From Paraburkholderia sp. BCC1884 (GTDB taxonomy: Bacteria > Pseudomonadota > Gammaproteobacteria > Burkholderiales > Burkholderiaceae): a DNA stretch of 64,000 bases. The DNA lies in NCBI RefSeq assembly GCF_900996225.1, contig NZ_CAAJGL010000068.1, positions 744,001 through 808,000 of the forward strand. Direction: 5' to 3'. Positions 19,296 through 30,178 of this stretch are shown here, one piece after another. Below the pieces are notes generated by a model. The model was not told the DNA's origin. It ran no database searches and saw only the letters and a list, made by a program, of their open reading frames with translations. The stretch's first letter is position 1; each line of letters starts with the position of its first letter. Position numbers and translations under genes: made by a program.

Positions 19296-20468
19296 TTAGA
19301 ACCGCGTGCGCAAACCGACCGTGCCGACGACCTGATTGGATGTCGAAGAAGCGCCGCCGGCGGTATTGATGAACGCCACATAATCGTGGCCGATGGTGTG
19401 TTGATACATTCCCTCGATATAGACGTCAGTGCGTTTGGACAGTAAATACACCGCTTGCAGGTTGATCTGATTCCATTTCGGATTGGAGCCATACGCGGTG
19501 TTACTTCCATTGCCGACATGTCCGTCCGTGTAGGTATCGGCGATACCCAGATTGACGGCTGGTGTGAGCGCGTACTTGGCGTTCAGTTCGTAGTTGTCGA
19601 AGCGCATCGAGCCGCTGTTGTTGATATTGACCTGTCCGAACGACGTGGTCCCCTGAAACTGGCTATGGGTGTAGACAAAACCGACGACCGCCGGTCCGAA
19701 CTTGTAGTTCAGCCCCGCGCCGATCGTTCGCTGCACGTCGGCACCAAGGCTGAAGCCGCCCGTGCCGTTTGCCGTCGATTCGTTGATATCCACGGCGCCT
19801 GGACTACCCGAGGTAGTGCCAGTGGATCCGTCGATCTGCAAATAGCCCGCGGCAAAGTTTATCGGGCCGAATGCATAACTGGCGCCCACGCTATACACGC
19901 GATTGGCTGAAAACTCCGTGCTATTGGAGAACGCATAAAGGCCGCCAAATGTCAGACCCGCGTAGTTGGCGCTCGTGTACTTGACTGCGTTGTTGATCCG
20001 TATCGAGTGGTTGAGGTTGTCGTTGTCGAATGGATGCGCAAAACCGGTATCACCAAACGTTCCCGCCGTGCCGGACAAAGGCGAGACGAAATCGACCAGT
20101 GAATCGTATTGGCGTCCTAGCGTGACGGTGCCGTATTGTGCGGCGCTGAGGCCGACGTAAGCCTGGCGACCGAACATCCGGCCATCTTGCCCGAGCTTGC
20201 CGTTCTGCACATTGAAGCCATTTTCGAGTACGAAGACGGCCTTGAGTCCGCCTCCCAGATCCTCTGCGCCGCGCATCCCGAAGCGGCTGCCGTTGATGTT
20301 TCCGCTGGTCGCCTGGAATAGCGAGCCATGCGTCCCGCCTTTCGATACGTTGTTGGTGTACATGAGACCTGCGTCGATGAGGCCGTAAAGCGTCACCGAA
20401 CTCTGTGCATGTGCGGCCGACGAAACCAGTGCACCAGAAAAAATAATCACGACGGGAATTCTTTTCAC
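19296..20468 (-). CDS. Gram-negative general porin (Burkholderia OmpC-like)
   Basis: 390 aa. A signal peptide ends at AHA/Q, followed by the QSSVTLYGLIDAGL first strand that opens almost all Burkholderiales porins. PEFxG-like constriction elements and repeated amphipathic strands follow, and the chain ends in the outer-membrane insertion signal (VGLRTRF, C-terminal Phe). It forms a trimeric diffusion channel in the outer membrane. The closest relative in the window is the truncated porin at 20849-21010. Confidence 0.92.
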   Translation of the reverse strand: MKRIPVVIIFSGALVSSAAHAQSSVTLYGLIDAGLMYTNNVSKGGTHGSLFQATSGNINGSRFGMRGAEDLGGGLKAVFVLENGFNVQNGKLGQDGRMFGRQAYVGLSAAQYGTVTLGRQYDSLVDFVSPLSGTAGTFGDTGFAHPFDNDNLNHSIRINNAVKYTSANYAGLTFGGLYAFSNSTEFSANRVYSVGASYAFGPINFAAGYLQIDGSTGTTSGSPGAVDINESTANGTGGFSLGADVQRTIGAGLNYKFGPAVVGFVYTHSQFQGTTSFGQVNINNSGSMRFDNYELNAKYALTPAVNLGIADTYTDGHVGNGSNTAYGSNPKWNQINLQAVYLLSKRTDVYIEGMYQHTIGHDYVAFINTAGGASSTSNQVVGTVGLRTRF

Positions 20469-20848
20469 GAGCGCCTCCTTGGACGGAAACCGGACAAAAC
20501 GGTTTTCAAAGTGTAAGGACGCTCGCCATTATTCAGATTGCATTCCCAGCATGAGACGGCGAGTTGACTATAAGAGGTACCTGTCACATGCCGGTCAAAA
20601 TCTTTAAGCGGTAAGGCAGACCGGTCGGGCCCTTGAACACTTGACCGAACCCGGCGGCTGTTCCTCGTTGTACGAATGAAACAGAAGCGATCGAGTAGGC
20701 ATCGTAGAACCGTGGCTGGTTGGCGGCATTGGCCAGATAAGGCGGTGCAGCCTTTCGAAGGAAATATTGCTAAAAGTTTGTATAGATAGAATCCCACGCG
20801 AAAAAAATCAGACGGGCAAACAATCCGCCCGTAAAACTCGGGGTTCCA
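20469..20848. promoter_or_regulatory. Porin upstream region
   Basis: About 380 bases with lower GC than the surroundings, holding the porin promoter on the minus strand. I see no gene in it and no operator that I can defend. Confidence 0.4.
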
Positions 20849-21010
20849 ATGAATAACAAAAAGTATTGGTTGATTTCGGCACTGGGCATCCTTGCAGGCG
20901 TCGCCCATGCGCAAAGCAGCGTGACGCTTTACGGATCGATAGACGAAGGTCTCGAATCGTCGGCAGACAATCAGACTGTGGCACGAGTGGGAATCTGCAC
21001 ATCGTTCTAA
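20849..21010 (+). pseudogene. Truncated porin: signal peptide and first beta strand only
   Basis: An ATG opens a 53-residue frame consisting of an intact porin signal peptide (ending AHA/Q) and the family's first strand (QSSVTLYGSIDEGLE), after which similarity ends at SSADNQTV and the frame stops. The rest of a porin (about 300 residues) is absent; the dgdA gene end follows within 110 bases. It looks like the 5' stub left by a deletion. An exported 30-residue peptide could still be produced. Confidence 0.7.
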
Positions 21011-21116
21011 CCCGATTGACGGAAAACCGGCAGGCCCCACGTGCCGCCGCTAAAGCCGGTTGCTGCCTGATCGATCCAGCGGCTGCTATTCGTACACCGG
21101 TGAACAACGAAAGTAC

Positions 21117-22523
<1,407 letters not shown>

Positions 22524-23381
22524 TTGAGCCTTTCCCTCGAAATCGATCTGCTGCGTTCGTTTGCGGTCATCGCCGAAGTGCGGGCGCTCAGCCGAGCGGC
22601 GAACCGGATCGGCCGCACCCAGTCCGCGCTCAGCCAGCAGATGAAGCGTCTCGAAGCGATCGTCGACCAGCCGCTGTTCCAGCGGACGGGGCGTGGCGTG
22701 GTGCTGACCAATCCCGGCGAACGCCTGTTGATCCATGCCCAGCGCATCCTGCGACTGCACGACGAGGCGATGGCCGATTTGTCCGGTAAAGGCCTGTCGG
22801 GAACGATCCGCTTCGGTTGCCCGGACGACTATGCCGCCGTTTTCCTGCCGCAGTTGCTGCGCCAGTTTTCGAGTCTTCATCCGCATGCACTGGTGGAGTT
22901 GGTCTGCGCCCCGACGCCGCGTCTGCTGGAGCAACTGGAGATGCATGCGCTGGACCTCGCCATGATCTCCCGCCCCGAAGACGACGGGAACGACGGCATC
23001 ATTCGCCGCGAACCGCTGGTCTGGGTGGCTTGCGCGGGACTGGAGTCCGCGCATTTCGACCCGCTGCCGCTGGCGCTCTCCGATGCGGACACGCTCGACC
23101 ACGTAGCGGCTTGCGACGCGCTGCAGCGTGCGGGCCGGGCCTACCGCGTCGCGTATGCGAGCAGCAGTCTGGCTGGGCTTACGGCGCTGGTGCGATCGGG
23201 ACAGGCATTCGCGGTCCTTACGCAGACCGCAGTTGCGCCGGATCTTCATATCCTCACCGACGATCCCGACCTGCCGCCTTTGCCGACCATCGGACTTGCC
23301 CTGAGATTCGAGCGCGAGCGGCCTGCGCATCTGGTCACGGTATTCGCGGAGCACATCCGGCAGACCCTGCCGCTACTATGA
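22524..23381 (+). CDS. dgdR: LysR-family regulator of dgdA
   Basis: 285 aa. An N-terminal LysR winged helix (LLRSFAVIAEVRALSRAANRIGRTQSALSQQMKRLE) is followed by a periplasmic-binding-like effector domain. The reading frame begins with a TTG at 22524 (MSLSLEIDLL); no ATG lies at the right place. In B. cepacia the gene in this position represses dgdA in the absence of 2-methylalanine. Confidence 0.88.
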   Translation: MSLSLEIDLLRSFAVIAEVRALSRAANRIGRTQSALSQQMKRLEAIVDQPLFQRTGRGVVLTNPGERLLIHAQRILRLHDEAMADLSGKGLSGTIRFGCPDDYAAVFLPQLLRQFSSLHPHALVELVCAPTPRLLEQLEMHALDLAMISRPEDDGNDGIIRREPLVWVACAGLESAHFDPLPLALSDADTLDHVAACDALQRAGRAYRVAYASSSLAGLTALVRSGQAFAVLTQTAVAPDLHILTDDPDLPPLPTIGLALRFERERPAHLVTVFAEHIRQTLPLL

Positions 23382-23386
23382 ATCCG

Positions 23387-23596
23387 TCAATGCGAGGCTT
23401 CGATCACGCTCCAGATCCGTTCGTCGGCGTCGCCCGTGAACTGTCGGGCGATCACGGCCTGGCAACGGGTGCAGCGATAATGTTCGAGCGCGAGCGTGCC
23501 GTTGCATTCCGCAACGCCGATCAGGGTGAGGTCGTCTTGCCGTTGAACATGGACGGGGCGGCCATCGATGTCGGAACAGCCGTCGCAGACTTCCAT
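23387..23596 (-). CDS. Small cysteine-pair (zinc-ribbon-like) protein of unknown function
   Basis: 69 aa. Two CxxC pairs (CDGC near the N-terminus and CTRC in the middle) and a lone cysteine in AECNG suggest a small zinc-binding module. The start at 23596 has a strong AGGAGG site 7 bases upstream, which makes it a real gene. Its 3' end faces the end of dgdR and lies 5 bases from it. I do not recognise the family. Confidence 0.65.
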   Translation of the reverse strand: MEVCDGCSDIDGRPVHVQRQDDLTLIGVAECNGTLALEHYRCTRCQAVIARQFTGDADERIWSVIEASH

Positions 23597-23954
23597 GGTG
23601 CCTCCTGCCTCGGATTGCGGGGCGGCCGGCTCGGTGTCCGCGCCCTTCGGCCAAAAGGAGGCCGCGCAGGGCGGCCTAAGACTGATGCACCCGCCGAGGA
23701 GACAATGCGGGCCACTTGAGTATCCGACCCGGCGCCAGGCTCGCGCAAGCGCAAAAAAATAAATCGCGGCAGGTTTAGACCTGCCTGTTGCCGACTCGCA
23801 CGAATACGACCGTTTATATCCGCAAGTATTGTCCTATCATTTTCGGAGAGCTTGATAAGCCACGCTTGCATCAGGAGGGAGCACCCAAAAACCGCGTGGG
23901 ATGGGACTGCATCACCATTTAGCCCGGATTTTTTGCCAACAAGAGGTCTCTGTC
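23597..23954. other. Intergenic region upstream of gcd
   Basis: About 360 bases. A hairpin with 7-bp arms (GGCAGGT/ACCTGCC) lies near 23763-23780; read on the minus strand it is followed by GCGATTTATTTTTTT, as in an intrinsic terminator or leader hairpin. No gene is recognised. The minus-strand open frame here ends within the small CxxC gene and has no supporting similarity. Confidence 0.4.
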
Positions 23955-26351
23955 ATGCAAACAGATGGATCGTTAGGCGTGCCTCGTCTGCTTAGTGTCG
24001 TGTTCGCGGCCTTGTCCGGCCTGTATCTTCTGATTGGTGGAATCTGGCTGTCCTCGCTCGGCGGATCGCCTTATTACGCTATCAGCGGCATCGTTTTGCT
24101 GGTGATCGCGATACTTCTCTATCGTCGGCGAGCGGCGGGGCTGGGGCTCTATGCGCTGTTGCTTCTGTGCACCGTCATTTGGGCCGTGTGGGAAGCCGGG
24201 TTCGATTTCTGGGCGTTGGCGCCGCGCCTGGGTGTACTGGTCGTGTTCGGAGTCTGGTTGCTGCTGCCCTTTGTCTATCTGCGGCTCAACGCGCCCGGAA
24301 AGCCGGTGGCGCTGGCTCTGGGGGCGGTCCTGATCGTCAGCGGTCTCGTGCTCGTCTATGCGTCTTTCAACGATCCCCAGGAGATCAATGGGACGCTCGC
24401 ATCGAGCGAGACGCCGCCGGCGGCGGCTGCGGCGGCCAGCAAGGCGGACGGCGATTGGCCTGCTTACGGCCGCACGCAAAGCGGCACACGCTATTCGCCG
24501 CTAAAGCAGATCAACTCACAGAACGTGAAGGACTTGCAGATCGCGTGGACGTTCCGCACGGGCGATATGAAGCGGCCGACCGATCCTGGCGAGATAACCG
24601 ACGAGGTAACGCCGATTAAGATCGGCGACATGCTGTATCTCTGCTCGCCGCATCAGATACTGTTTGCGCTGGACGCCGCAACCGGCAAACAGATGTGGAA
24701 GTTCGACCCGGGTCTGAAAACCGATCCCTTGTTCCAGCACGTGACCTGTCGCGGAGTCTCCTACCATGACATGACTGCGGGAGCCGGTGGCGAGAACGCG
24801 TCGGCGTCCGCCAATCCCGCGCTCTGCTCGCGTCGCGTGTATCTGCCGGTCAACGACGGCCATCTCTACGCACTCGACGCGCTGACGGGCCAGCGCTGCC
24901 CGGCCTTCGGCAACAACGGCGATCTCGATCTGCAGCACGGCCAGCCGGTGACCACGGCGGGTCAGTACGAGCCGACCTCGCCGCCGATCATCACCGACAA
25001 GGTCATCGTCATTGCGGGCTCGGTGACGGACAACTATTCGACCCGCGAGCCGTCGGGCGTGATCCGGGGCTTCGATGTGGATACCGGTAAGTTGCTCTGG
25101 GCATTCGATCCGGGCGCCAGGGATCCGAACGCCGTTCTGGGCGATGGGCAGCACTACACGTTCAATTCGCCGAACTCATGGGCACCGGCTGTCTACGATG
25201 CAAAGCTCGATCTGGTCTACCTGCCGATGGGCGTGACGACACCGGACATCTGGGGCGGTAACCGCACGCCGGAGCAGGAGCGCTATGCAAGCGGCCTGCT
25301 TGCGCTGAACGCGTCGACCGGCAAGCTGGCCTGGTTCTATCAGACCGTGCATCACGATCTGTGGGACATGGATCTGCCGGCCCAGCCGACCCTGGCCGAC
25401 ATCACCGACAAATCGGGCAACGTCGTGCCGGTGGTCTACGCGCCGGCGAAGACCGGCAACCTTTTTGTGCTCGATCGCCGCACCGGCGCGCTCGTCGTTC
25501 CCGCACCGGAACAGCCGGTTCCGCAGGGCGCGGCGCAGGGCGATCACGTGTCGCCGACACAGCCGTTTTCCGAGTTGACTTTCCGGCCCAGCAAAAAACT
25601 GACGGGCGCCGACATGTGGGGCGCAACGATGTTCGATCAACTCGCGTGCCGCGTGATCTTTCATCAATTGCACTATGAAGGCACGTTTACGCCGCCGTCG
25701 GAGCAAGGCACGCTGGTGTTTCCGGGCAACCTCGGCATGTTCGAATGGGGCGGTCTGGCCGTCGACACGGATCGTCAGATTGCGATTGCCAATCCGATCG
25801 CCTTGCCGTTCGTGTCGAAGCTGCTGCCGCGCGGTCCCGGCAACCCGATCGAGCCCGCCCCGGAAGACAAAGGCGGGACCGGCACCGAGTCGGGTATCCA
25901 GCCGCAATATGGCGTGCCATTCGGCGTGACGATCAATCCGTTCCTGTCGCCGATCGGATTGCCGTGCAAGGAGCCGGCTTGGGGCTACGTCGCGGCGGTG
26001 GATCTGAAAACCAACCAGATCGTGTGGAAGAAACGCATCGGCACCGTGCGCGACAGTTCGCCGATTCCGCTTCCGTTCAAGATGGGCATGCCGATGCTGG
26101 GCGGCCCGATGACGACCGCGGGCGATGTGTTTTTCATCGGCGCGACGGCGGACAACTATATCCGCGCTTTCAGCACGAACACAGGTGAGCAGTTGTGGGA
26201 GGAGCGACTGCCCGCGGGCGGCCAGGCAACGCCAATGAGTTATGAAGTCAACGGCAGGCAATTCGTGGTGATTGCCGCCGGGGGCCATGGCTCCTTTGGC
26301 ACCAAGCTGGGCGACTACGTGATCGCCTATGCGCTGCCCGACGCAAAATGA
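23955..26351 (+). CDS. gcd: Membrane-bound PQQ-dependent glucose/quinate/shikimate-family dehydrogenase
   Basis: 798 aa, matching E. coli Gcd (796). Five N-terminal membrane helices (about residues 8-140) are followed by an eight-bladed PQQ propeller beginning with WPAYGRTQSGTRYSPLKQIN, including the TLWAFDPG/TPDIWGGNRTPEQE and HHDLWDMDLPAQPTL motifs that hold PQQ and calcium. It oxidises glucose (or quinate-like polyols) in the periplasm and passes electrons to ubiquinone. The ATG at 23955 has AAGAGG upstream; the frame extends to 23901 without support. PQQ biosynthesis genes are not in the window. Confidence 0.9.
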   Translation: MQTDGSLGVPRLLSVVFAALSGLYLLIGGIWLSSLGGSPYYAISGIVLLVIAILLYRRRAAGLGLYALLLLCTVIWAVWEAGFDFWALAPRLGVLVVFGVWLLLPFVYLRLNAPGKPVALALGAVLIVSGLVLVYASFNDPQEINGTLASSETPPAAAAAASKADGDWPAYGRTQSGTRYSPLKQINSQNVKDLQIAWTFRTGDMKRPTDPGEITDEVTPIKIGDMLYLCSPHQILFALDAATGKQMWKFDPGLKTDPLFQHVTCRGVSYHDMTAGAGGENASASANPALCSRRVYLPVNDGHLYALDALTGQRCPAFGNNGDLDLQHGQPVTTAGQYEPTSPPIITDKVIVIAGSVTDNYSTREPSGVIRGFDVDTGKLLWAFDPGARDPNAVLGDGQHYTFNSPNSWAPAVYDAKLDLVYLPMGVTTPDIWGGNRTPEQERYASGLLALNASTGKLAWFYQTVHHDLWDMDLPAQPTLADITDKSGNVVPVVYAPAKTGNLFVLDRRTGALVVPAPEQPVPQGAAQGDHVSPTQPFSELTFRPSKKLTGADMWGATMFDQLACRVIFHQLHYEGTFTPPSEQGTLVFPGNLGMFEWGGLAVDTDRQIAIANPIALPFVSKLLPRGPGNPIEPAPEDKGGTGTESGIQPQYGVPFGVTINPFLSPIGLPCKEPAWGYVAAVDLKTNQIVWKKRIGTVRDSSPIPLPFKMGMPMLGGPMTTAGDVFFIGATADNYIRAFSTNTGEQLWEERLPAGGQATPMSYEVNGRQFVVIAAGGHGSFGTKLGDYVIAYALPDAK

Positions 26352-26622
26352 TTCGATGAAATGGCGATTGCGGTTCAATGCCAGACGATTGGCAACCGCG
26401 ATCGCTAGTCGCCGGGTGTGCGCTCGACGATAAACGGGCGCACAAAATAACAACGCATCGCACCGTCGTGGGACGAGCCGTCTGGCGGACGAATGGCGTT
26501 TGCACCGACTTGGACGCCGCAAACGCGGAAAACGCGGGAAACGGCCAATGGCCGGCACTTCTCACTGGGCATAAAAGTCGCTTGGCGAATGGGTCTTCCT
26601 CTGCGCGCAAGGAACCCCCACG

Positions 26623-27972
26623 ATGTCCAGCTCAGCGAATGCCGTCGATGAAGTCCTGCCGTTCCCGCGCATGTTCGCGCTAGGTCTGCAGCACGTTCTC
26701 GTGATGTACGCGAACGCCGTGGCGGTCCCCTTGATAATCGGCGCCGCGCTTCATTTGCCGAAAGAACAGATCGCGATGCTGATCAACGCCGACCTGTTTG
26801 CCTGCGGAATCGCGACGTTGATCCAGACGATCGGCTTCGGGCCGTTTGGGATTCGCTTGCCCATCATCATGGGCGTGACGGCTGTATCCATCTCACCGAT
26901 GCTCGCGATGGCGGCGATGCCCGGAGTGGGTTTGAACGGCATCTACGGCGCGGTGCTCACCGGCGGCGTCTTCGGCCTGCTCGTCGCGCCGCTGATCAAG
27001 TACGTGTTGCGATTTTTTCCAGCCGTGGTGACGGGGTCCATCATCACGATGATTGGCGTGTCGCTGATGCGGGTGGGAATCAGTTGGGCAGGCGGCGGCG
27101 CGGCCGCCGACTTTGGCGCGGCCAGGTACCTCGGGGTCGCGGGTCTGGTGCTGCTATGCATTCTCGTCGTGCTCAAATTCGGGCGCGGATTCGTGGCGAA
27201 CCTCGCCGTGCTGCTCGGCATCGCAGTCGGCTATATCGTGACGATCGCGCTGGGCTGGACCGATTTCTCCGGCGTCCATGCTCAGCCATTCGTGCGAGTC
27301 GTGCTACCGTTTCAGTTCGGCTTGCCCACCTTCAGTCTGGTCCCGTGTCTGACGATGTGTCTCGTCATGACCATCGTGTTTATCGAAGCAACCGGCATGT
27401 TTCTCGCGATGGGCGCCATGACGGGGCGCCCGATTGGCGCAAAAGAGATCACCCGGGGACTGCGCGCCGATTCGATCGGCACGCTGATCGGCGGTCTGTT
27501 CAACACGTTTCCCTACGTGTCGTATTCGCAGAACATTGGCCTGGTCAGCGTGACGGGGGTTTATAGCCGCTGGGTCTGTGTGACGAGCGGTGTCATCATG
27601 CTGTTCCTCGGCCTCGTGCCCAAGGTCGCTTATATCGTCGCCTCGGTGCCGCAATGTGTGATCGGCGGCGCGAGTCTCATCATGTTCGGCATGGTCACCG
27701 CGACGGGCATCAAGATCTTGTCGACGGTCGATTACGCTGCCCAGCGGCACAACGTTCTGGTTGTCGGTACATCGATCGGCTTCGGGATCATTCCGATCGT
27801 GTCGCCGAATTTCTTTCGCATCATGCCGACCGTCCTGCATCCCATCTTTGGCGATCCGATCATGATGACCTCGATCACCGCCGTGTTGTTGAACGCGTGT
27901 CTCAACCGGACTTCGACTGCAGCGGCGAGTCTCGATGCCATGCGAGCTGCCGAAAGCGCCGAAGCGATATGA
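26623..27972 (+). CDS. NCS2-family nucleobase:cation symporter (xanthine/uracil permease type)
   Basis: 449 aa with about 12-14 membrane helices. It starts with the QHVLVMYANAVAVPLIIG helix typical of NCS2 proteins, has the conserved glutamate in FIEATGMFLAMG, and contains the family signature QNIGLVSVTGVYSR. It imports a purine or pyrimidine base with protons. A CAAGGAA site precedes the ATG. The specificity (xanthine, uric acid or uracil) cannot be set from sequence alone. The nucleoside operon starting at 29.1 kb suggests purine salvage. Confidence 0.85.
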   Translation: MSSSANAVDEVLPFPRMFALGLQHVLVMYANAVAVPLIIGAALHLPKEQIAMLINADLFACGIATLIQTIGFGPFGIRLPIIMGVTAVSISPMLAMAAMPGVGLNGIYGAVLTGGVFGLLVAPLIKYVLRFFPAVVTGSIITMIGVSLMRVGISWAGGGAAADFGAARYLGVAGLVLLCILVVLKFGRGFVANLAVLLGIAVGYIVTIALGWTDFSGVHAQPFVRVVLPFQFGLPTFSLVPCLTMCLVMTIVFIEATGMFLAMGAMTGRPIGAKEITRGLRADSIGTLIGGLFNTFPYVSYSQNIGLVSVTGVYSRWVCVTSGVIMLFLGLVPKVAYIVASVPQCVIGGASLIMFGMVTATGIKILSTVDYAAQRHNVLVVGTSIGFGIIPIVSPNFFRIMPTVLHPIFGDPIMMTSITAVLLNACLNRTSTAAASLDAMRAAESAEAI

Positions 27973-28070
27973 ACGCACAGCAGCATCGAGTCGTGGCGTG
28001 GCGACTTTGAGTCGCATTTATTTCGCGTTGGTATGCAGCCGTGCGGCGCGCACGAAGCTCTCCACCCGCG

Positions 28071-28943
28071 CTACCGGAAAATCTCGGCGATGAGATTCGC
28101 CACGGTCCGGATGCGCTCGCTGTCGCGCAAAGCCGGATGCAGCACCATCCACACGTCCTGGTCGAGCGCCTTGATGTGCTTCTCGATGCAGACCAGATCG
28201 CTCGTCGTGTCACCGGCGAGTTGCGCCAGTATGCCGAGACCGGAGCCGCCGAGCACGCCGTCGAATACCCCCATCCCATAGCTGCTGCGCAGCGATGGCG
28301 CGGGCGCGCCGGGCAGCGCTTTCAGCCACTGCGTGGCCGGATGGTCGGGCTGCCGGTCGTCGTAGCCGACGAACGAGAGCTTGTCCCATTCCTTCTTCAC
28401 GATCGCCGCTTTGTGGCGCAGATAATAATCGCGCGAGCCGAACAGCCCGAAGCGGATCTTGCCGATCCGGCGAACATAAAGGTCGCCTTCTTCCGGACAT
28501 TCGGACCACAGGGCAATGTCCGCTTCCCTCCGCGCGAGGCTGTACGGGCGCCGCGACGTCAACACTTCGATGGCGAGTCCGGGCAGGCGGTCCTGAAACG
28601 AGCCGAGCAACTTCAGCAAAATATACGACGGCCACTCGACCGCGTTGATCCGCACCGTGCCATGCGCGGCTGCGCCGCCGGTCACGTCGGCGGCACGTTC
28701 GATACGATGCGCCAACTCTTCCATCTGCTCGGCCCAGGCCAGTACGCGAGCGCCGAACGCCGTCACGGTACAGCCCGACGGCACCCGGTCGACGAGCGGT
28801 TCGCCCAGCCGCCGCTCGAGTTCGGTGAGGCGGCGCGACAGGGTCGGCGCGCTCAGGTCACAGGCGGCAGCCGCCGATCGCATGGTGCCGCCTCGTGCTA
28901 TCGCCACCAGAATTCGAAGGTCGTCCCAGTCTACGTGTTCCAT
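28071..28943 (-). CDS. LysR-family transcriptional regulator
   Basis: 290 aa. The winged helix is at residues 3-62 (DDLRILVAIARGGTMRSAAAACDLSAPTLSRRLTELERRLGEP) and the effector domain follows. The start at 28943 begins directly with MEHVDWDDL; the longer frame upstream has no ribosome-binding site. It belongs to the subgroup that pairs with transport or redox genes. The divergent sugar-ABC operon 195 bases away is the obvious candidate target, with the NCS2 gene lying downstream in convergent orientation. Confidence 0.85.
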   Translation of the reverse strand: MEHVDWDDLRILVAIARGGTMRSAAAACDLSAPTLSRRLTELERRLGEPLVDRVPSGCTVTAFGARVLAWAEQMEELAHRIERAADVTGGAAAHGTVRINAVEWPSYILLKLLGSFQDRLPGLAIEVLTSRRPYSLARREADIALWSECPEEGDLYVRRIGKIRFGLFGSRDYYLRHKAAIVKKEWDKLSFVGYDDRQPDHPATQWLKALPGAPAPSLRSSYGMGVFDGVLGGSGLGILAQLAGDTTSDLVCIEKHIKALDQDVWMVLHPALRDSERIRTVANLIAEIFR

Positions 28944-29137
28944 TTTTGAAACGATAAGTTTTGAAATTTGGCATAGCATAACCCAGTCCCCAAGGATAGG
29001 ATTGGATCTGACCATACTTGCCCAGCGTTGCGCGAAGAGGCCTGACGGATTCGGCAGACGGTGGCAAGTACGGCATTCCTGCCCATCACACGACTCAACG
29101 GCTCCCAGTAGACCGAATGAGCGATACGGAGACATCA

Positions 29138-30103
29138 ATGATTCGCCATTTCCAACCGGCGCGGCGCCGCGTCATCGTAGCCAGCGCTGCCTTCCTCGCC
29201 GTGTCGATCCTGCCGATGCCGGCAGCCTTTGCCCAGACCGCCCATAAGCCGAAAGTCGCGCTCGTCATGAAGTCGCTGGCGAACGAGTTCTTCCTGACCA
29301 TGGAAACCGGCGCGAAGGATTATCAGAAACAGAATCCCGCCAAATTCGACCTGATCACCAACGGCATCAAGGACGAAACGGACACCGCGAACCAGATCCG
29401 CATCGTCGAGCAGATGATCGTGTCGAAGGTCGACGCGCTGGTGATCGCACCGGCTGACTCCAAAGCACTGGTGCCGGTCCTGAAGAAGGCCGTCGACGCC
29501 GGCATCATCGTGGTGAACATCGACAACAAGCTGGACACCGACGTGCTCAAGTCGAAGGACCTGAACATCCCGTTCGTCGGTCCGGATAACGCGAAGGGCG
29601 CGCAGAAGGTAGGCGATTACCTCGCCAAGCACCTCAAGTCGGGCGACAACGTCGGCATTATCGAAGGCGTGTCGACCACGACCAATGCGCAGCAACGTAC
29701 GGCCGGCTTCAAACAGGCCATGGCGACGGGCGGCATGAAGGTCGTCTCGCTGCAATCGGGCGACTGGGAAATCGACAAGGGTAACGCGGTCGCGAGCCAG
29801 ATCCTCAATGCGAACCCGGACGTGAAGGCTTTGCTGTGCGGCAACGACAACATGGCGATCGGCGCGGTTTCCGCCGTGCGCGCAGCCGGCAAGCAGGGCA
29901 AGGTGCAAGTGGTGGGCTACGACGACATCAATGCAATCAAGCCAATGCTCGCGGACGGCCGGGTACTCGCCACGGCCAATCAGTACGCCGCCAAACAGGC
30001 TGTGTTCGGTATCGACACGGCTTTGAAGGCGCTCTCCGAACACAAGAAGCAGTCTGAATTGTCGGGCGTCGTCGAAACGCCGGTCGATCTGGTCACCAAG
30101 TAA
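29138..30103 (+). CDS. Ribose-type ABC transporter substrate-binding protein
   Basis: 321 aa. A basic N-terminus and a signal peptide ending at AFA/Q (residue 32) precede a type 1 periplasmic-binding fold of the RbsB class (VALVMKSLANEFFLTMETGAKDYQKQ; VDALVIAPADSKALVPVLKKA; VQVVGYDDINAIKPMLADGRVLAT). It binds a pentose or nucleoside-derived sugar in the periplasm. The ATG at 29138 has GGAGA upstream. It is the first gene of an operon with ATPase, permease, ribokinase and nucleoside hydrolase. Confidence 0.9.
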   Translation: MIRHFQPARRRVIVASAAFLAVSILPMPAAFAQTAHKPKVALVMKSLANEFFLTMETGAKDYQKQNPAKFDLITNGIKDETDTANQIRIVEQMIVSKVDALVIAPADSKALVPVLKKAVDAGIIVVNIDNKLDTDVLKSKDLNIPFVGPDNAKGAQKVGDYLAKHLKSGDNVGIIEGVSTTTNAQQRTAGFKQAMATGGMKVVSLQSGDWEIDKGNAVASQILNANPDVKALLCGNDNMAIGAVSAVRAAGKQGKVQVVGYDDINAIKPMLADGRVLATANQYAAKQAVFGIDTALKALSEHKKQSELSGVVETPVDLVTK

Positions 30104-30122
30104 GCCTTCTCGTGTAACGCGT

Positions 30123-30143
30123 GGCCCGCCCAGGTGGGGGGCC
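30123..30143 (+). terminator. Intercistronic hairpin after the binding-protein gene
   Basis: A stem of eight G-C pairs with a single bulged G (GGCCCGCCC/GGGGGGCC) and an AGGT loop lies 20 bases after the stop codon. Such hairpins after binding-protein genes commonly cause excess binding protein relative to ATPase and permease. It has no U-tract, so it may act by protecting mRNA rather than by terminating. Confidence 0.45.
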
Positions 30144-30178
30144 GCGCCGTCTGATTCCTGTCCAGCTTTGTCAATCCG

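Noticed and set aside
23521..23871. A 116-codon minus-strand frame upstream of the small CxxC gene
   Set aside because: It continues into that gene in another frame and shows no similarity or ribosome-binding site; the strong AGGAGG at the 23596 start supports the smaller gene.
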